This document shows, one piece after another, positions 49,001 through 57,785 of a stretch of DNA of 64,000 nucleotides (its first letter is position 1; each line of letters begins with the position of its first letter). The position numbers and the translations under genes were made by a program. The notes below the pieces were generated by a model, which had not been told where the DNA came from, ran no database searches, and saw only the letters and a list, made by a program, of their open reading frames with translations. The DNA is from Druceiella hillmani (Eukaryota; Arthropoda; Insecta; Lepidoptera; Hepialidae), in assembly GCA_039881145.1 (NCBI GenBank), contig JAYKKI010000014.1, positions 539,001 to 603,000 on the forward strand, given 5' to 3'.

Positions 49001-49764
49001 TGAATAACGATATGATAAAATTAATTTATTCCCTATTTAATGACATGATTAAATGTATTACAATTTAACATTAATTTTGATTATGGGTTTTGTACTAATC
49101 GACAAACCTGATTATTTCCAACATTTTATGGTAATTCAGCAAACCGAATATGACTCAACATAATTTGAGATAAAACCGAATATATAAGTACATATTATAG
49201 CTACATAAAATCGCTTTCAAGAAGTAAACCTGTATGTATTTCCTGCACCATCAACAACCAGAGGGCAGTTAAGAGTAGCTTCATTGTGCGAATAAAGGAA
49301 ACGAGCGAGGCCAATACTGAACTGCACAGACTTTTCCAGTAGATCTGAACAAGCTCCTATTGTTACTAAAATTATGTCAATACTGTGTGCCTTATTTATA
49401 CTTAATGCGGATTCGACATAAGCGGACGTAGAATACATCGTCTTAAACTTATCAATATTCGGCGAAAAAAGCTACTCGCAGAGAATATCCCCAATGTTAA
49501 ATTATTATGATAATTACGATAATTCATAATTAATGATAATTACGATAATTCGTAGGCGATTACACTATATCTCCCTGTATTAAATTATACGCTTACCCAT
49601 ATTGGACTGTTGAACCGCGGTGATAGTCGACACTCGCTGATTATACTGAGATAACTTGCTTTCATATAAAAATCGAGATGCTTTATGGGAAGTACAGCGT
49701 TGATGCGGTAAATTGACAAATTTATTACGATTGTGAAAATAAAGGAAAACAGAAGTTTTAACAT
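28867..49764 (-). CDS. Secreted lipase of the pancreatic-lipase / phospholipase A1-like family, eight coding exons
   Basis: Exons in transcript order are 49764-49597 (candidate), 47526-47456 (probable), 38358-38220, 38107-37994, 33413-33262, 32361-32144, 30417-30255 and 28936-28867. All introns are GT-AG and all phases match, giving 1095 bp and 364 aa. The catalytic triad is Ser192 in GHSLGGQ, Asp220 in ALDPA and His292 in LCSHWR. The segment between GTADFWPN and CSHWR is short, so the lid and beta9 loop are reduced as in insect neutral lipases and PLA1-like members. Such proteins are normally secreted acyl hydrolases of dietary or yolk lipids, and whether this one cleaves triglyceride or phospholipid is not decidable here. 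The introns are large and full of transposons. The first exon is uncertain, with an alternative at 49205-49284. Confidence 0.88.
29293..29873 (+). mobile_element. Non-autonomous Helitron, full-length copy
   Basis: TC start in a (TCA)n run, perfect GCGAAG-A-CTTCGC hairpin and CTAG end followed by T. Nearly identical to 6612-7210. It lies in the last lipase intron. Confidence 0.88.
30255..30417 (-). CDS. Lipase exon 7: catalytic histidine
   Basis: It encodes DLCSHWRSWRFYAESV (catalytic His), SSYFQL and VAYMGVDMDPE. The acceptor is TTATACAG and the donor is GGA followed by GTACGT (phase 2). Reading through this donor gives a stop five codons later, so a model that stops here would lose the true C-terminus encoded at 28936. 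Confidence 0.92.
30626..30674. repeat. Perfect hairpin, 22-bp arms
   Basis: The arms GCTCAGAGAACTATTTAAGG.. (30626-30647) and their exact reverse complement (30653-30674) surround TTAAT. Confidence 0.93.
31400..31470. repeat. (AT)n microsatellite
   Basis: AT run of about 71 bp. Tyr/Ile-repeat open frames here are artefacts. Confidence 0.95.
32144..32361 (-). CDS. Lipase exon 6: catalytic aspartate
   Basis: It encodes ITALDPAFPLFYPG (catalytic Asp), VVDIIHTDAGGYG, CGTADFWPNDG and QPGCP. The VDIIHTD and GTADFWPN blocks are strongly conserved in insect lipases. The acceptor is GATTGCAG and the donor is G followed by GTGCGT (phase 1). Confidence 0.95.
32560..32990. repeat. Dispersed repeat with internal (AT)n
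   Basis: Diverged partner of 7690-8230. An (AT)n run occupies 32673-32729. Confidence 0.5.
33144..33192. repeat. Perfect hairpin, 21-bp arms
   Basis: AAAGAAATACTAAAAATATT.. and its exact reverse complement around CTGTATT. It is 69 bp beyond the donor end of lipase exon 5. Confidence 0.88.
33262..33413 (-). CDS. Lipase exon 5: nucleophile serine
   Basis: It encodes VGIAAAEHVSELVAGGLD and LHVIGHSLGGQLVGFLAR, with the GxSxG nucleophile elbow. The acceptor is TCTCTAG and the donor is AG followed by GTATGA (phase 2). It is GC-rich against the AT-rich flanks. Confidence 0.95.
33805..34565. repeat. 221-bp tandem array, 3 copies plus a partial fourth
   Basis: Units begin TAAGAAGCATTTAGAGTCAC at 33805, 34026 and 34247. 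A truncated diverged unit follows from about 34438. Overlapping 88-aa open frames at 33856-34122 and 34077-34343 are the same repeat read twice. Confidence 0.95.
34730..34980. repeat. TTAGG-like degenerate repeats
   Basis: Dense GGGTTAGG, GGGTTAAG, GGATTAGG and GGGCTAAG words, resembling decayed insect telomeric TTAGG repeats or a derived simple repeat. Confidence 0.6.
35030..35228 (+). promoter_or_regulatory. Possible promoter / untranslated first exon
   Basis: A CpG-rich island (GGAGCGCAACGCGGTGCTCG) in AT-rich intron, followed by a strong donor (ATCGAG followed by GTAAGT at 35229). No ATG-led coding frame is evident. It precedes the hAT relic on the same strand and may be that transposon's 5' end. 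Confidence 0.3.
35286..35345. repeat. (AT)n microsatellite
   Basis: AT run of about 60 bp. Confidence 0.95.
36085..36225. repeat. 47-bp tandem array, 3 copies
   Basis: Each unit starts CCGCTAAACTGAAGTGTATT and contains CCTTCACACATGCTTGTATA. The third copy is diverged at its end. Confidence 0.92.
36410..37720 (+). pseudogene. hAT-family transposase relic
   Basis: Across frames I read EDLGFRKLVRF, VCLTADG, ITAHFIDENT, VLLDCIHYGDRHMAENIS, NVIAVDTDNENNILKAARNL, RQVRCVTHSLNLAL, then MELDKWHARRISQIKDAI. This matches the hAT order of T.DgW, HTaeNi, DNA.N...A and C.aH.LnLa. Many stops and frameshifts. A Thr/Ser-rich stretch precedes it (36230-36400). Inside a lipase intron. Confidence 0.85.
37994..38107 (-). 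CDS. Lipase exon 4
   Basis: It encodes AYLEARSNTNVILLDWSNMA and FGSYFINAAPNTET. NVILLDW is the strand before the helix of this lipase family. The acceptor is AACGCAG and the donor is ACG followed by GTACTA. The exon is 38 whole codons. Confidence 0.9.
38220..38358 (-). CDS. Lipase exon 3
   Basis: It encodes TFDEYEDIRLSQATQIL, HPHFDRSRPTVLYAHGFQE and ends SVQ. The VLYxHGF strand-turn places the HG oxyanion-hole residues of the pancreatic lipase fold. The acceptor is CATCACCAG and the donor is CAG followed by GTATTC (phase 0). Confidence 0.9.
38541..38580. repeat. (AT)n microsatellite
   Basis: AT run of about 40 bp. A second run of 44 bp lies at 38911-38954. Confidence 0.95.
38911..38954. repeat. 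(AT)n microsatellite
   Basis: AT run of about 44 bp. Confidence 0.95.
39486..39589. repeat. Perfect 51-bp-arm palindrome
   Basis: The left arm 39486-39536 and right arm 39539-39589 are exact reverse complements with a 2-nt spacer (AA). The arms contain TTCGATGACTCTGTGATCAC. Confidence 0.97.
39629..41066. repeat. Large inverted repeat (arms about 370 bp) interrupted by a Helitron
   Basis: The left arm is about 39629-40000 and the right arm about 40261-41066, minus the Helitron at 40406-40828. The outer ends read AACCGACTTCAAACAGTAAA (and its complement) twice. The inner ends meet a 260-bp spacer rich in GTT repeats. The arms are over 90% alike by eye. Confidence 0.85.
40406..40828 (-). mobile_element. 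Non-autonomous Helitron, short subtype, with readable empty site
   Basis: Reverse orientation: CTAG end at 40406-40409, (TCA)n start ending at 40828. It has the same 168-bp internal deletion as the 17304 copy. Compared with the paired arm at about 39850-39880, the insertion lies exactly between A (40405) and T (40829) with no target duplication. Confidence 0.93.
41079..42241 (+). pseudogene. Internally deleted autonomous Helitron (N-terminus plus helicase C-terminus)
   Basis: The ATG at 41079 opens a Lys/Arg-rich 52-residue frame that soon stops. At 41299-41500 four 19-aa repeats of HRLSLIRERLSN occur. At 41560-42063 an Arg-rich region passes straight into VSDGLVNGAMGFVKKF and LVQFDDDTIG, then a frameshift to VYVALSRVKTLEGIALSDLD, the PIF1-type helicase C-terminus of Helitrons. 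The Rep (HUH) domain and helicase motifs I-IV are absent, so this is a deletion derivative. It lies in a lipase intron. Confidence 0.85.
42242..42900 (+). mobile_element. 3' non-coding part of the Helitron-like element
   Basis: Two ~125-bp repeats carry GAGGAGTTCCC and CCATCATCAGACC (around 42320 and 42470). Then come CAAAATCGGTTCATAAACGA, a short AT run, GGTCGAATTGAGAAACTTCC and TTGAAGTCGGTTAAAC. The last motif also forms the ends of the inverted repeat at 39629-41066. The exact 3' end is not resolved. Confidence 0.6.
42901..44500. other. Lipase intron 2 segment, unassigned
   Basis: Two open frames (43683-43952 and 43939-44241, + strand) of 89 and 100 codons occur. Neither shows a motif I recognise. 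A short direct repeat of CACTAGGGAATT occurs at 43108-43180. Confidence 0.4.
44530..45060. repeat. Dispersed repeat, partial copy at 46970-47170
   Basis: Shared order: GGAGTT..GGGA.TA, GGTAGGACTTTTATGGACTA-like sequence, CTCTTGAAAATATAAATGCA and ACTTTTTGTAAA. Around 44930-45060 it also resembles 22600-22740 (AGACAGGGATAT, AATTTGGAAGC). Confidence 0.45.
45377..45650. mobile_element. Foldback MITE-like copy 2
   Basis: Diverged inverted repeat of the same family as 5166-5440, with AACTACGTAATGTAGTATTA on the left, CGTTGTATTACAACA in the middle and the AACGCCAAATATATTCAAG tail. Confidence 0.75.
46025..46088. repeat. (AT)n microsatellite
   Basis: AT run with GT interruptions, about 64 bp. Confidence 0.93.
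46090..46970. other. Lipase intron segment, unassigned
   Basis: AT-rich. The - strand open frame at 46203-46496 (97 codons) has no recognisable motif. Confidence 0.4.
47456..47526 (-). CDS. Lipase probable exon 2
   Basis: This 71-bp exon encodes PASDCGYNKFVVNLTEKEEM and then FEL plus a split Leu. The acceptor is AACCTAG, where the in-frame TAG is itself the splice site, and the donor GTAAGA is strong (phase 2). Joined to the next exon it reads FELLSTFDEYED, which fits the N-terminal pattern I expect for insect lipases. Phase agreement on both sides is the main support. Confidence 0.55.
48299..48975. repeat. 31-bp satellite array, about 22 units, with two alternating unit types
   Basis: Unit A contains TTGTTAATTTTTCGTATTTA and unit B contains TTGTAAATTGTTTGTATTTA. 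The order read 5' to 3' is AAB AAAB AAB AAAB AAAB AAAA, a higher-order pattern. The last units change GTAC to GTAT. Low-complexity, non-coding, in lipase intron 1. Confidence 0.97.
49205..49284 (-). CDS. Lipase alternative exon 1 (choice B)
   Basis: It starts MKLLLTALWLLMVQEIHTG, a textbook signal peptide, and could end at a weak donor (TTTTAT followed by GTAGCT) in phase 2. That joins directly in frame to the exon at 38358, skipping the 47 kb exon, and gives a 311-aa protein. A nearer donor (ACAG followed by GTTTAC) is phase 1 and does not fit either downstream exon. It could be an alternative promoter product, the true start, or an unrelated leader-like ORF. Confidence 0.3.
49597..49764 (-). 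CDS. Lipase candidate exon 1 (choice A)
   Basis: It starts MLKLLFSFIFTIVIN, a hydrophobic leader, and ends ...SPIW at a strong donor (TGG followed by GTAAGC, phase 0). Phase 0 is what the next exon needs. The start codon lies inside a perfect 27-bp-arm hairpin (49753-49809). An ATG at 49783 in another frame would form an overlapping upstream ORF. The middle of this exon has no family motif, so it rests on splice phase, leader and donor quality only. Confidence 0.45.
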
Positions 49765-49809
49765 TATTTGCGCAACGTAACATACGTTGCGCAAATAATG
49801 TTAAAACTT
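49753..49809. repeat. Perfect hairpin, 27-bp arms, over lipase candidate start codon
   Basis: The left arm 49753-49779 and right arm 49783-49809 are exact reverse complements with a 3-nt loop. They contain ATTATTTGCGCAACGTA. The - strand ATG of exon 1 choice A lies in the left arm. Confidence 0.95.
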
Positions 49810-50064
49810 AATAAGACGCTGTTTCCGAAATTAATAGGACGCGGTTTAAGCTATGCTTTGATTTTGCTTATAGAATTTATTCAGCTTACTTGTTAGACAT
49901 AACCTCATACAGAAACATAAGTTTACGAGTTAATACGCGAGTGTAATTAAACAACACATATCGAATTATTAACTTGGTGGCTATTCTCTCTTTATTATTA
50001 TTTGATTATACGTAGTTCACGTGGAATTAGTAGCTGCAAATCTTATCGTGATGAAAATTGGAAA

Positions 50065-50575
50065 TTATGAAGGCGATTGTAATGAAATTATTATAAAATT
50101 TGTTATTAATTTAATCTTCAAATATTTTCAAATTATCCCATTTAAGATTGTTGAGTGAATAACACATAAATTTATATATGAAGTAAGCTTTGTAAACTCT
50201 GTTGATTTTTTGTATTAAAGTTTAGTTACCTGAAATTTTATTAAAAAAAATTCAATCAAATGACATACTTCCCATTGTAAAAGCAATAATTTGAAGTGGA
50301 TTTTTTTGAATAGCGCAAATCTTCTTGTGAGCAAAATAGCAAAGTATAAAGGCGATTGTAATGAAATTATTATAACACTCTTTATCACTTTATTGCAAAA
50401 ATATTTTCAATTCCTCGTATTTAAGATTGTTGGACGAATAACTCATAAATGTATATATCAATTAAACTTCGGGAAATTGCGGAAAATTAACAGTATTTTT
50501 ATACCGTTGAAGTTACCCACTACAATTTTTCTATCTTTTCTTTTTAGTTTACAAATCATTAAAGAAAAGTGACAT
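50065..50575. repeat. Diverged direct duplication, unit about 280 bp
   Basis: 50065-50290 and 50343-50575 share AAGGCGATTGTAATGAAATT, TTTAAGATTGTTG and GTTACC blocks in the same order. Non-coding. Confidence 0.75.
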
Positions 50576-51004
50576 GAAATAAGATACTTACTGCTGTATA
50601 AAGTTATATTTTTCAAATAATTTTTTTAGCGTTGGTCAATTTTTTTTCTGCAAAATAATACTCGAATCGCTCAATATTCAAAACCGAATAAAGGATTCGC
50701 CGCGTCGCGTCGTATCCCTTTGAAGAACTCTTGATTCTTACGTTAATTTATAAATAAAATATCTCGGGGACGCTATGAAATACAAAGATTTTTTATGTCT
50801 TATTTTGAACTACGGATCCACAGAAATAGACTTGTAATACATATTTAATAACATTCTGTACATTGCAACTTGTATTTTGTGGTTTCCTTTATGAAAAATA
50901 AAATACTGAGCATCGAGAATAGAAGTTCGACAAAGTAATTAAGGAAGTTGCGATCTTATTTACCATAATTTCAATTGCCAAAGGAAAAATGTCAATATTT
51001 CTTA

Positions 51005-51135
51005 GGGAAACCTAGTCTATGGTAAAGAATTTAAATAAAGTAGAAATAATACTACATCACGTAGTTTCATTTAGTTGTGAAAAATTAAATTAAAATGAAT
51101 TTCTACAAAATTAACGCCAAATATATTCAATATTT
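51005..51135. mobile_element. Half copy of the foldback MITE-like family
   Basis: It carries GTAGAAATAATACTACATCA, CGTAGTTTCATTTAGTTGTG and the AATTAACGCCAAATATATTC tail, without the opposite arm. Confidence 0.7.
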
Positions 51136-51479
51136 TTTGCACTAATTTTGGTATATTCTCTACGAATTTTTACGTATATAAAGCTTTTACGTGTCTACGT
51201 CGTGCTTTAGTCACTTATGACTAGAGGGCGGGCATCGCAAAGTAATGTTTATTAAAAAAATTGTTGTCTAAAAGTATGTTTTTCAATCACTTTTAGTAAA
51301 AGTTAATAAATGAGATTTTAGTTTGTTTATTAAATCAAATATTATTTAGAATTTAATTTCTTTATTAAATGAGATTTTAATTTGTTTATTAAATCAAATA
51401 TTATTTTAAAAAGATAAAGCGATTACATTTATTTTAAAATAAATTACTAGAACATCATAATACGCTAAGTAATACGCTC

Positions 51480-51670
51480 AGGTATTACGATGTTGATGGA
51501 ATGGCAAAGGATCTTATAAAGTCCTATTTGTGAAATGGGGAACAATGAGTTGCAATTAATGGTACTAATTCGAAAGGATCTATTATGAAATTGGGAGTGC
51601 CCCAGGACTATATACTGGGTCCATTTTCCTTCCTTGTCAGCGAGCTCTACCACTGTCCCACAACCCTATT
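51480..51670 (+). pseudogene. Jockey/CR1-like LINE reverse-transcriptase fragment
   Basis: It reads DLIKSYL, VAINGT, GVPQDYILGPFSFLVSELY. This matches the RT motif GVPQGSILGPxLFLxYxNDL, with G to D and loss of the ND. A short relic with stops. Confidence 0.75.
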
Positions 51671-52419
51671 TTGTGGTATAGTTTACGAAAAAACTATCAC
51701 ACCTTTGGATTAGAAATTTAACATAATAATTTAAAGTTATGTCTTGATTTGTTATCTATCGTTATTTTTGGGTTTAAATTTTTAATAAATTATAAAAAAA
51801 ATACGAAAAAACAATGCGTGATACTAGCATATGGTAATCAACACCATCTCTTAGAAAATTACGGAATTGATAGAGCATGCATGCAGATGTGTAATATTTC
51901 TAGAATGTTTAATAACAAGATTGAAACGTGATTTTTATATACTTTTTTTAGAAATTACAGAATTAATAGATGTGTAGTATTTCTAGGAAAAGTCTTTACT
52001 GACGAAATCGAAACGTGATATCGTGTTGTTGTATTGTAAATGAATAGACAGTATGTCGTGGAGGATATTTTTTACTTAATTTTCAATGGAACGAAGTTTA
52101 AAGTTTACAAATACTTTAAGCTTAAATAATCTTTGACCTTTCAATTCATCCCAATTTCATAAATATTTGTACAATTTGTATTGGCAATGTTTTTTTTACC
52201 AACTTTTACTGTTCATATTTTTTCATTCTATAATAATATGATCGTTACATTAAACTGAATCGATCTACATTTAAAAAAATCAACGTCAGTTATTTTATTT
52301 TATCGGACCATAAATTTTTTTAAACGTCTAGAATAAAATGATTTTAATAATTTTGTATGTTATTGTCATAGCGTAGTGCCAGGAAGACGTAATTTGACTG
52401 GTCGTAAAGAAAGCCACAG

Positions 52420-54182
52420 TAATCTTTGATGTCTGATGCAGGAGAACGTCAGAAAAGAACTCGAGGTGATGAATTGTATTCTTATCGAGAAAATGTTCAT
52501 TTTATTTAATATGCCGCTAATTTTGAAACTATCCACAAAACATGGAATTGACACATTGCAATTTATGTCATCGTCGTTGGTTTGATTTACATATTGAGCG
52601 AGGTGGAATTTGTATTCTTTGTCACAAATTTCAAGTAAAAATTTAAATTAATAAATTTTCTAGAAACAATAATATGAATCATGGACCATAACCTGATGTT
52701 TTAAAAAAATTAACATTTCTTGAAGAACAATTAATCGACCAAGTTCATCCGGTTATTACAGTATATCGACTGAAAGGCGATCAGTTTCGATATAGTGGGC
52801 GAGTCAACAATTTTGATCAAGACACTACAGATTTTACTATATCCTTACCTCATTCCATTAATACTACTTTAAAATATATGTTTGTTAGGGGTGAAGGGTG
52901 TAAAGATTTTATTGTAAACTATAAAAATAATAATTAAGTTTAACAATAATCATTCCTGGTATATTATATACAATAATTCCTGGTATATTATATACAAATA
53001 ATAATTAAGTTTAATAATAATCATTCCTGGTGATATTATTATTAATGATAATAATTTACAATATTTACCAGATAATGAAAGTGTTTTTCAACAAATTGTA
53101 TTATATCAAGACAAATAACATATTTAATTTAATATAGATAGGGAAGATGATGATTAAAGTATACTGTATGATAATGTTTAGGAATCTGGAACGCCAAGGG
53201 TGACATTTCAATGTAATGGAAAGGCAGTAAATAGTGTATTGAAAAATCAGGAAAAAATGATGGTTCTCGTGTTTTATTTTGGCCTAGATTGGATTCTGTA
53301 TCAATATGTAAAATTTCTGATAATGAGTATTTTACATTCCTCATGATGACAGATTCGCTAATCATCCAAGATTTCGATTTTTTGACGTTTAATAGTCTAA
53401 TGCGTTGGGCAAATTGTAAAATGAGAGTATTTGTGTTGGAAAAAATTCATGTGTGTATAATATTGAAACAGTCGAACAGCTCCAAGAATTACTGAAGCGT
53501 GAACAAATATGTTTAAATCAATTGTATCATATAATGCTAATTTGAGATCATCTAGCTCATATTGGTATGCGAGATGGATTTGGTTGAAGAATTAGGAAGT
53601 CCAACAATATTTCTGACGTTAATCACAGCTGACTTATGTTGACCAGAGACATATCGCATATTGGATTCAGACTATAATTATGCCAATATCAATCAAAACA
53701 GTGAATTTATTCGTAAATCTAAATTACTAAATTAAAATCCTATGATTGTTCTTTTTTCATAAGCGATTTAATTTTTTTATAGATAATTTTGTTAAAAAAT
53801 TCTTAACAGTCAGATTTTTGGTTACGCATTGAATTTCAACACCGAGGTAGTCCTCATATGCATGATCCTTTTAGGTTTGAAAATGCTTCTAATCTTAAAA
53901 AATTCAATCCAGATGATATTGTAAGGATTCAAGAAATTAATAATTACTTTGATGAATTCATAGTTATATGACATTTAGATCCTTCTGAAACATATGATAT
54001 ACATCCATCAAAAACATTTTTCTGATATATCTGATGAAGGTGCTAATTACAATAATTTAATACTAAAGCCTATTGTCAGAGAAGGAAAAAAATTCTTCTA
54101 AAATTATTTGTCGTTTTAAGTAAATCCAAAAGACTGTATAAACGAAAGTAAAATACAGTTTATTGGAAATAAAAAATTAACA

Positions 54183-54271
<89 letters not shown>

Positions 54272-56450
54272 TAAAAAGAAAATAGCTACAGCCCGCAAAT
54301 TTTGAAAATTTGGCGAGCAAACGTTGATTGACGAGCTATTGTTTCCATTCGTAAAGTTCTTAGATATATTGTTGAATATTCTAGCAAAGCTGAACTTAGA
54401 TCGGATGGTATGAAAGATTTTATTAGAGAAACAGTACAAGAGTCAGATAATAATGGCAATTTTCAACAGATAATCCAAAACAATTTCATAAACATGTGTG
54501 CTGAACGTGACTATTCTGATCAATAAATGTTTTGGATTATTATGGGTAGGCCTTTTTATCCATCTTCTCGACAATTTTTTTACAATAAATTTATCAGATA
54601 ATACATGGGAACATTTGAATATGAATAAAGAAGTTTGAAGTATTTCTGTAACAAATTCTTTAGAGAAATACCTGCAACAATGACCTGCAGAATTCGAACA
54701 AAGGGATTTATATGATTTTTGTACAAAAATTTACAAGAGATTCAACTTATAGTACGAGAAAACTACCTTTTATTCTTAAAATTATTTCAAAATTTAAATA
54801 TGATCGAAGTAGTGTAGATAATGAAAAATTTTATAAGCAGCAAGTTTTATTACACGTCGTCTGGAGACAGTTGAATGATCTAAATCCTGACAATTATTTC
54901 AACGACAAAAATGATTATAAACCGAGTTATGAATTAGATCGTATGTTACAAAATTTGGAAGATGAATAATATTATGAAGAAATAAATCCAGTTGAAATAT
55001 ATCAAACATATGATTGGATGGATGTAACTGCTGAACTAAAAAATATTAATCAAGAAGTGGATTTAAGTAGAAGAGAAATCGATATACGGTATAAATGTCA
55101 TTCTATTCCAATTGAACAACCCTTGAATTCGTTGGAAAAATTTATTGAAAATGGAAAGATTGTAGAAAATCGAAGAAACCTTATTGTTAGTATTCAAAAT
55201 AATTTTCCAAATTTTGTTGGTTCAGATGAACAGCAAGAAGTGAATAAAACATTTCAAAAGCAACTTAGTTACCCACGAGGTTACAATAAAGAACAACCCG
55301 TTAAAAATGTTGTACAAGGCAAAGCTGGTTCTGGAAAGAGCACGTTGATCAATTATTTCACTTTTCGATTGAATCAAACGTTGAAACTATCATCTTATCA
55401 ATTGCTTGCACCAACTGGTACCACTGCTGTTAATATTAATGGTTCGACAATTTATATTGAACTTTTATTGGGAATAAATAACATATTCAAAGATATCAGT
55501 ATACATTCACTTGCTCAATTTCAAGAGGATATTTACGGATATAAATTTATATTTATTGATAAAATGAGTATGATTGGATGTAACTTTTAAAGAAATAATG
55601 ATCTACGTTTACCCAGAGCTTTTCGTTAAAGGAAAGATGAACCGTTTGGTGGAGTATTTATATATATTTTTCGGAGATATTTTTTGCAAGTTTTTCGAGA
55701 TATACTTGAACTAATCAGTAAGGATGAATGGACAATTGAACATGAAAAATTAAAGATTTAGAGTATGAAAACACTGTCATCAAATGAACAGAATTTTTTC
55801 AGCGATGCCGGTAGATTATATGGAACAAACAAAGATTTAAAAAAGTTTAATAAACAAAAGTTAAAAGAACTGCATGAACCAGTTTCTTATATTCCAATCT
55901 CATTAAAATCCAGCTGATTATATTCAAATCCAGCTGATCACAATCAGAAAGTGTTGACGAATTAGATGAACTTGAACCATTTATAATTTTATCGCCTGGA
56001 TTTAAAGTTGTTACGTTCTAATTTATGAGTCGAAAAAGGATTAGTCAATGGAGCTTTAGGTTATGTTAAAGACATAATTTATGAAGAAAATTATAGTCCC
56101 CATGATCAAATGCCACGAGTGATAATGGTTCGATTTCAAAATACATAGTGGTTGTGTTCCAATGCCGCCCATAATTATTTTTGTTTGTTTGGAAAAATGG
56201 AACTACTAATTGTTCCAGGAAACAATTCCCCTTATAGTTAGTTTTTGCAATTATAATTCATAAGTTGCAAGAATCAACATTAGGCAAAGTAGTTGTAAAT
56301 ATTGGAGAAAAAGAAACTTCTGTTGATTTAACATATGTTGCGATTTTAAGAGTAAAAACATTAGAAGTATTAGAATTAACTAGAAGATTTTTCTATGATA
56401 GATCGAGTAATATTAAAAAACTCATATATGTTAAAATGTAGAATTCAAGG
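52420..56450 (+). pseudogene. Decayed full-length Helitron Rep/helicase
   Basis: In order, and in several frames: a Cys pair region CNLCHRRWFDLHIE..CILCH (about 52555); YRLKGDQFRYSGRVNNFDQD (about 52760); ELGSPTIFLTLITADL (about 53590); the HUH Rep motif FQHRGSPHMHD (about 53840); KVLRYIVEYSSKAE; CAERDYSDQ (about 54500); Walker A GKAGSGKS (about 55320); Walker B IFIDKMSMIG (about 55550), where the usual Glu is Lys; and VVNIGEK..LTYVAILRVKTLE (about 56290). An (AT)n run at 54181-54266 splits it. The longest intact piece is 55018-55590. Not functional. The ends were not resolved. Confidence 0.9.
54181..54266. repeat. (AT)n microsatellite inside the Helitron relic
   Basis: AT run of about 86 bp interrupting the reading frame. 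Confidence 0.95.
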
Positions 56451-56738
56451 TTTCAATCAAATGACAATTTTTAAAGTAAAGAGTACTCATTGTTTTTTTA
56501 ACGGTAACTGATGCATCATAATTTTGCCTAACAGTATTTGTATAAAGAATATTAAAACTTTTCCGAATTTTCATTTTTTTTTCTATTGTTACACTACAAG
56601 TTATCCGAATTTCAATATTTATTTAATTACAATTAAATAATTAAAAAATTAATTATTTCAAGCAAAGTCCATATACTATTAAAAAGTCTTTCTTAATTTA
56701 CTATATAAGTAAAACAAATTTGTGTAATAGGCCACGTA

Positions 56739-56740
<2 letters not shown>

Positions 56741-56793
<53 letters not shown>
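56741..56793. repeat. (AT)n microsatellite
   Basis: AT run of about 53 bp directly before the LINE fragment. Confidence 0.95.
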
Positions 56794-56798
<5 letters not shown>

Positions 56799-57545
56799 GG
56801 CCTATGCGCCATCGGTTTGGGCTTCGTGGTGCGTTGGGGTCCAGCAAGTTAGGAGGGTTATGCTGAAATCGCAGCGTGCGTGTCGTTGGCTCCGACCAAA
56901 GCATATAGAACTTTGGCGGGTCTTTTGCCTGCCGACATCCCGATCGTGGAACGCGCGGAAAATTTAATCTGAGTATGAGGTAAGATTTTTGATACAGGTC
57001 TGTTGCACTTTGAGTTTTTGGTAGATGAATCCCTTGTTACTAGAAAGAGGCGTATTTTGGAGATCATCGATACTCATCGGCAGTCTAGATGATCCTCGCC
57101 AAATTCAAATGATTATTTAGGGCAGGAGGATACGACTAGGTTATTTTTTCTCGATGAATTACCGTTCGGAACTTAAGAACTGGGTCGTCACCGATTATTA
57201 TACTTCGCAGTTTTTAACGGGACATGACATATTTCGTGCCAGCTTGTATATATTCGCCCTTAGAGAGAGCCCAGCTGCCTGTGGTTTCGAGACCCAGGCC
57301 TTAAATCAAGTTTTGTTCCACTGCAGTGAGCACGATGATGCGCATTGAGCTTTATTAGATAGCGTCCTAACATTAGAGTAGAACCGAACGGAGCTTTAGA
57401 ACGTGGTATTTTTAGTCACCGAGACTTGGTTGAGAATGGACCGATCTTTGAGTCATTTAGAGCGTTCGCTAAGTGCATTCTTGAGATGGAGATCCTAAAC
57501 GATTCATTAAGAAGGAATAGACTCTAAAAAGCGCTGAGATTTTAT
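56794..57545 (+). pseudogene. R1/Jockey-like LINE ORF2 C-terminus (after the RT domain)
   Basis: It reads ILAYAPSVW, VQQVRRVML, then with a frameshift AYRTLAGLLPADIPIVERAE, and later WVVTDYYTSQFLTGHDIFRA, ESPAACGFETQALNQVLFHC. This is the thumb / C-terminal zinc-knuckle region of arthropod LINEs (TSQxLTGHGxFxxYL and xHVLFxC). There are at least two frameshifts. The 64-codon frame at 57154 is part of it. Confidence 0.85.
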
Positions 57546-57644
57546 ATACGGGACACTATTTAGTGACCTTCGACGGTCCCTTCTTTTATATGAGGGGGAT
57601 GTTAAGGACCCCAGAAGGGGCCTAGAGATAACCCAGGTGAGAAC

Positions 57645-57785
57645 AGTCTATATTTAAGAGATATGTGCGATATTGTTCTTTTTGCTGATGCTACCTTCTT
57701 TATTTTCAAAGTGGATAGAAAAGAAAGAGATCTAAAAAATAATAAAGAAACTCTAAAAAAATATATATTAAAGATGAATCTTCGC
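57645..57785 (+). pseudogene. LINE reverse-transcriptase fragment
   Basis: It reads MCDIVLFADATFFIFKVDRK and then ERDLKNN. The RT catalytic motif FADD has its second Asp replaced by Ala. It joins directly to a foldback-family half copy at 57783. Confidence 0.75.

Noticed and set aside
49217..49438. 73-aa - strand ORF starting MYSTSAYVES
   Set aside because: No motif; the neighbouring frame holding a signal peptide (49284) is the more plausible coding signal there.
55018..55590. Functional host PIF1 helicase
   Set aside because: It is embedded in a broken Helitron frame and lacks the Walker B Glu; only part of the helicase is open.
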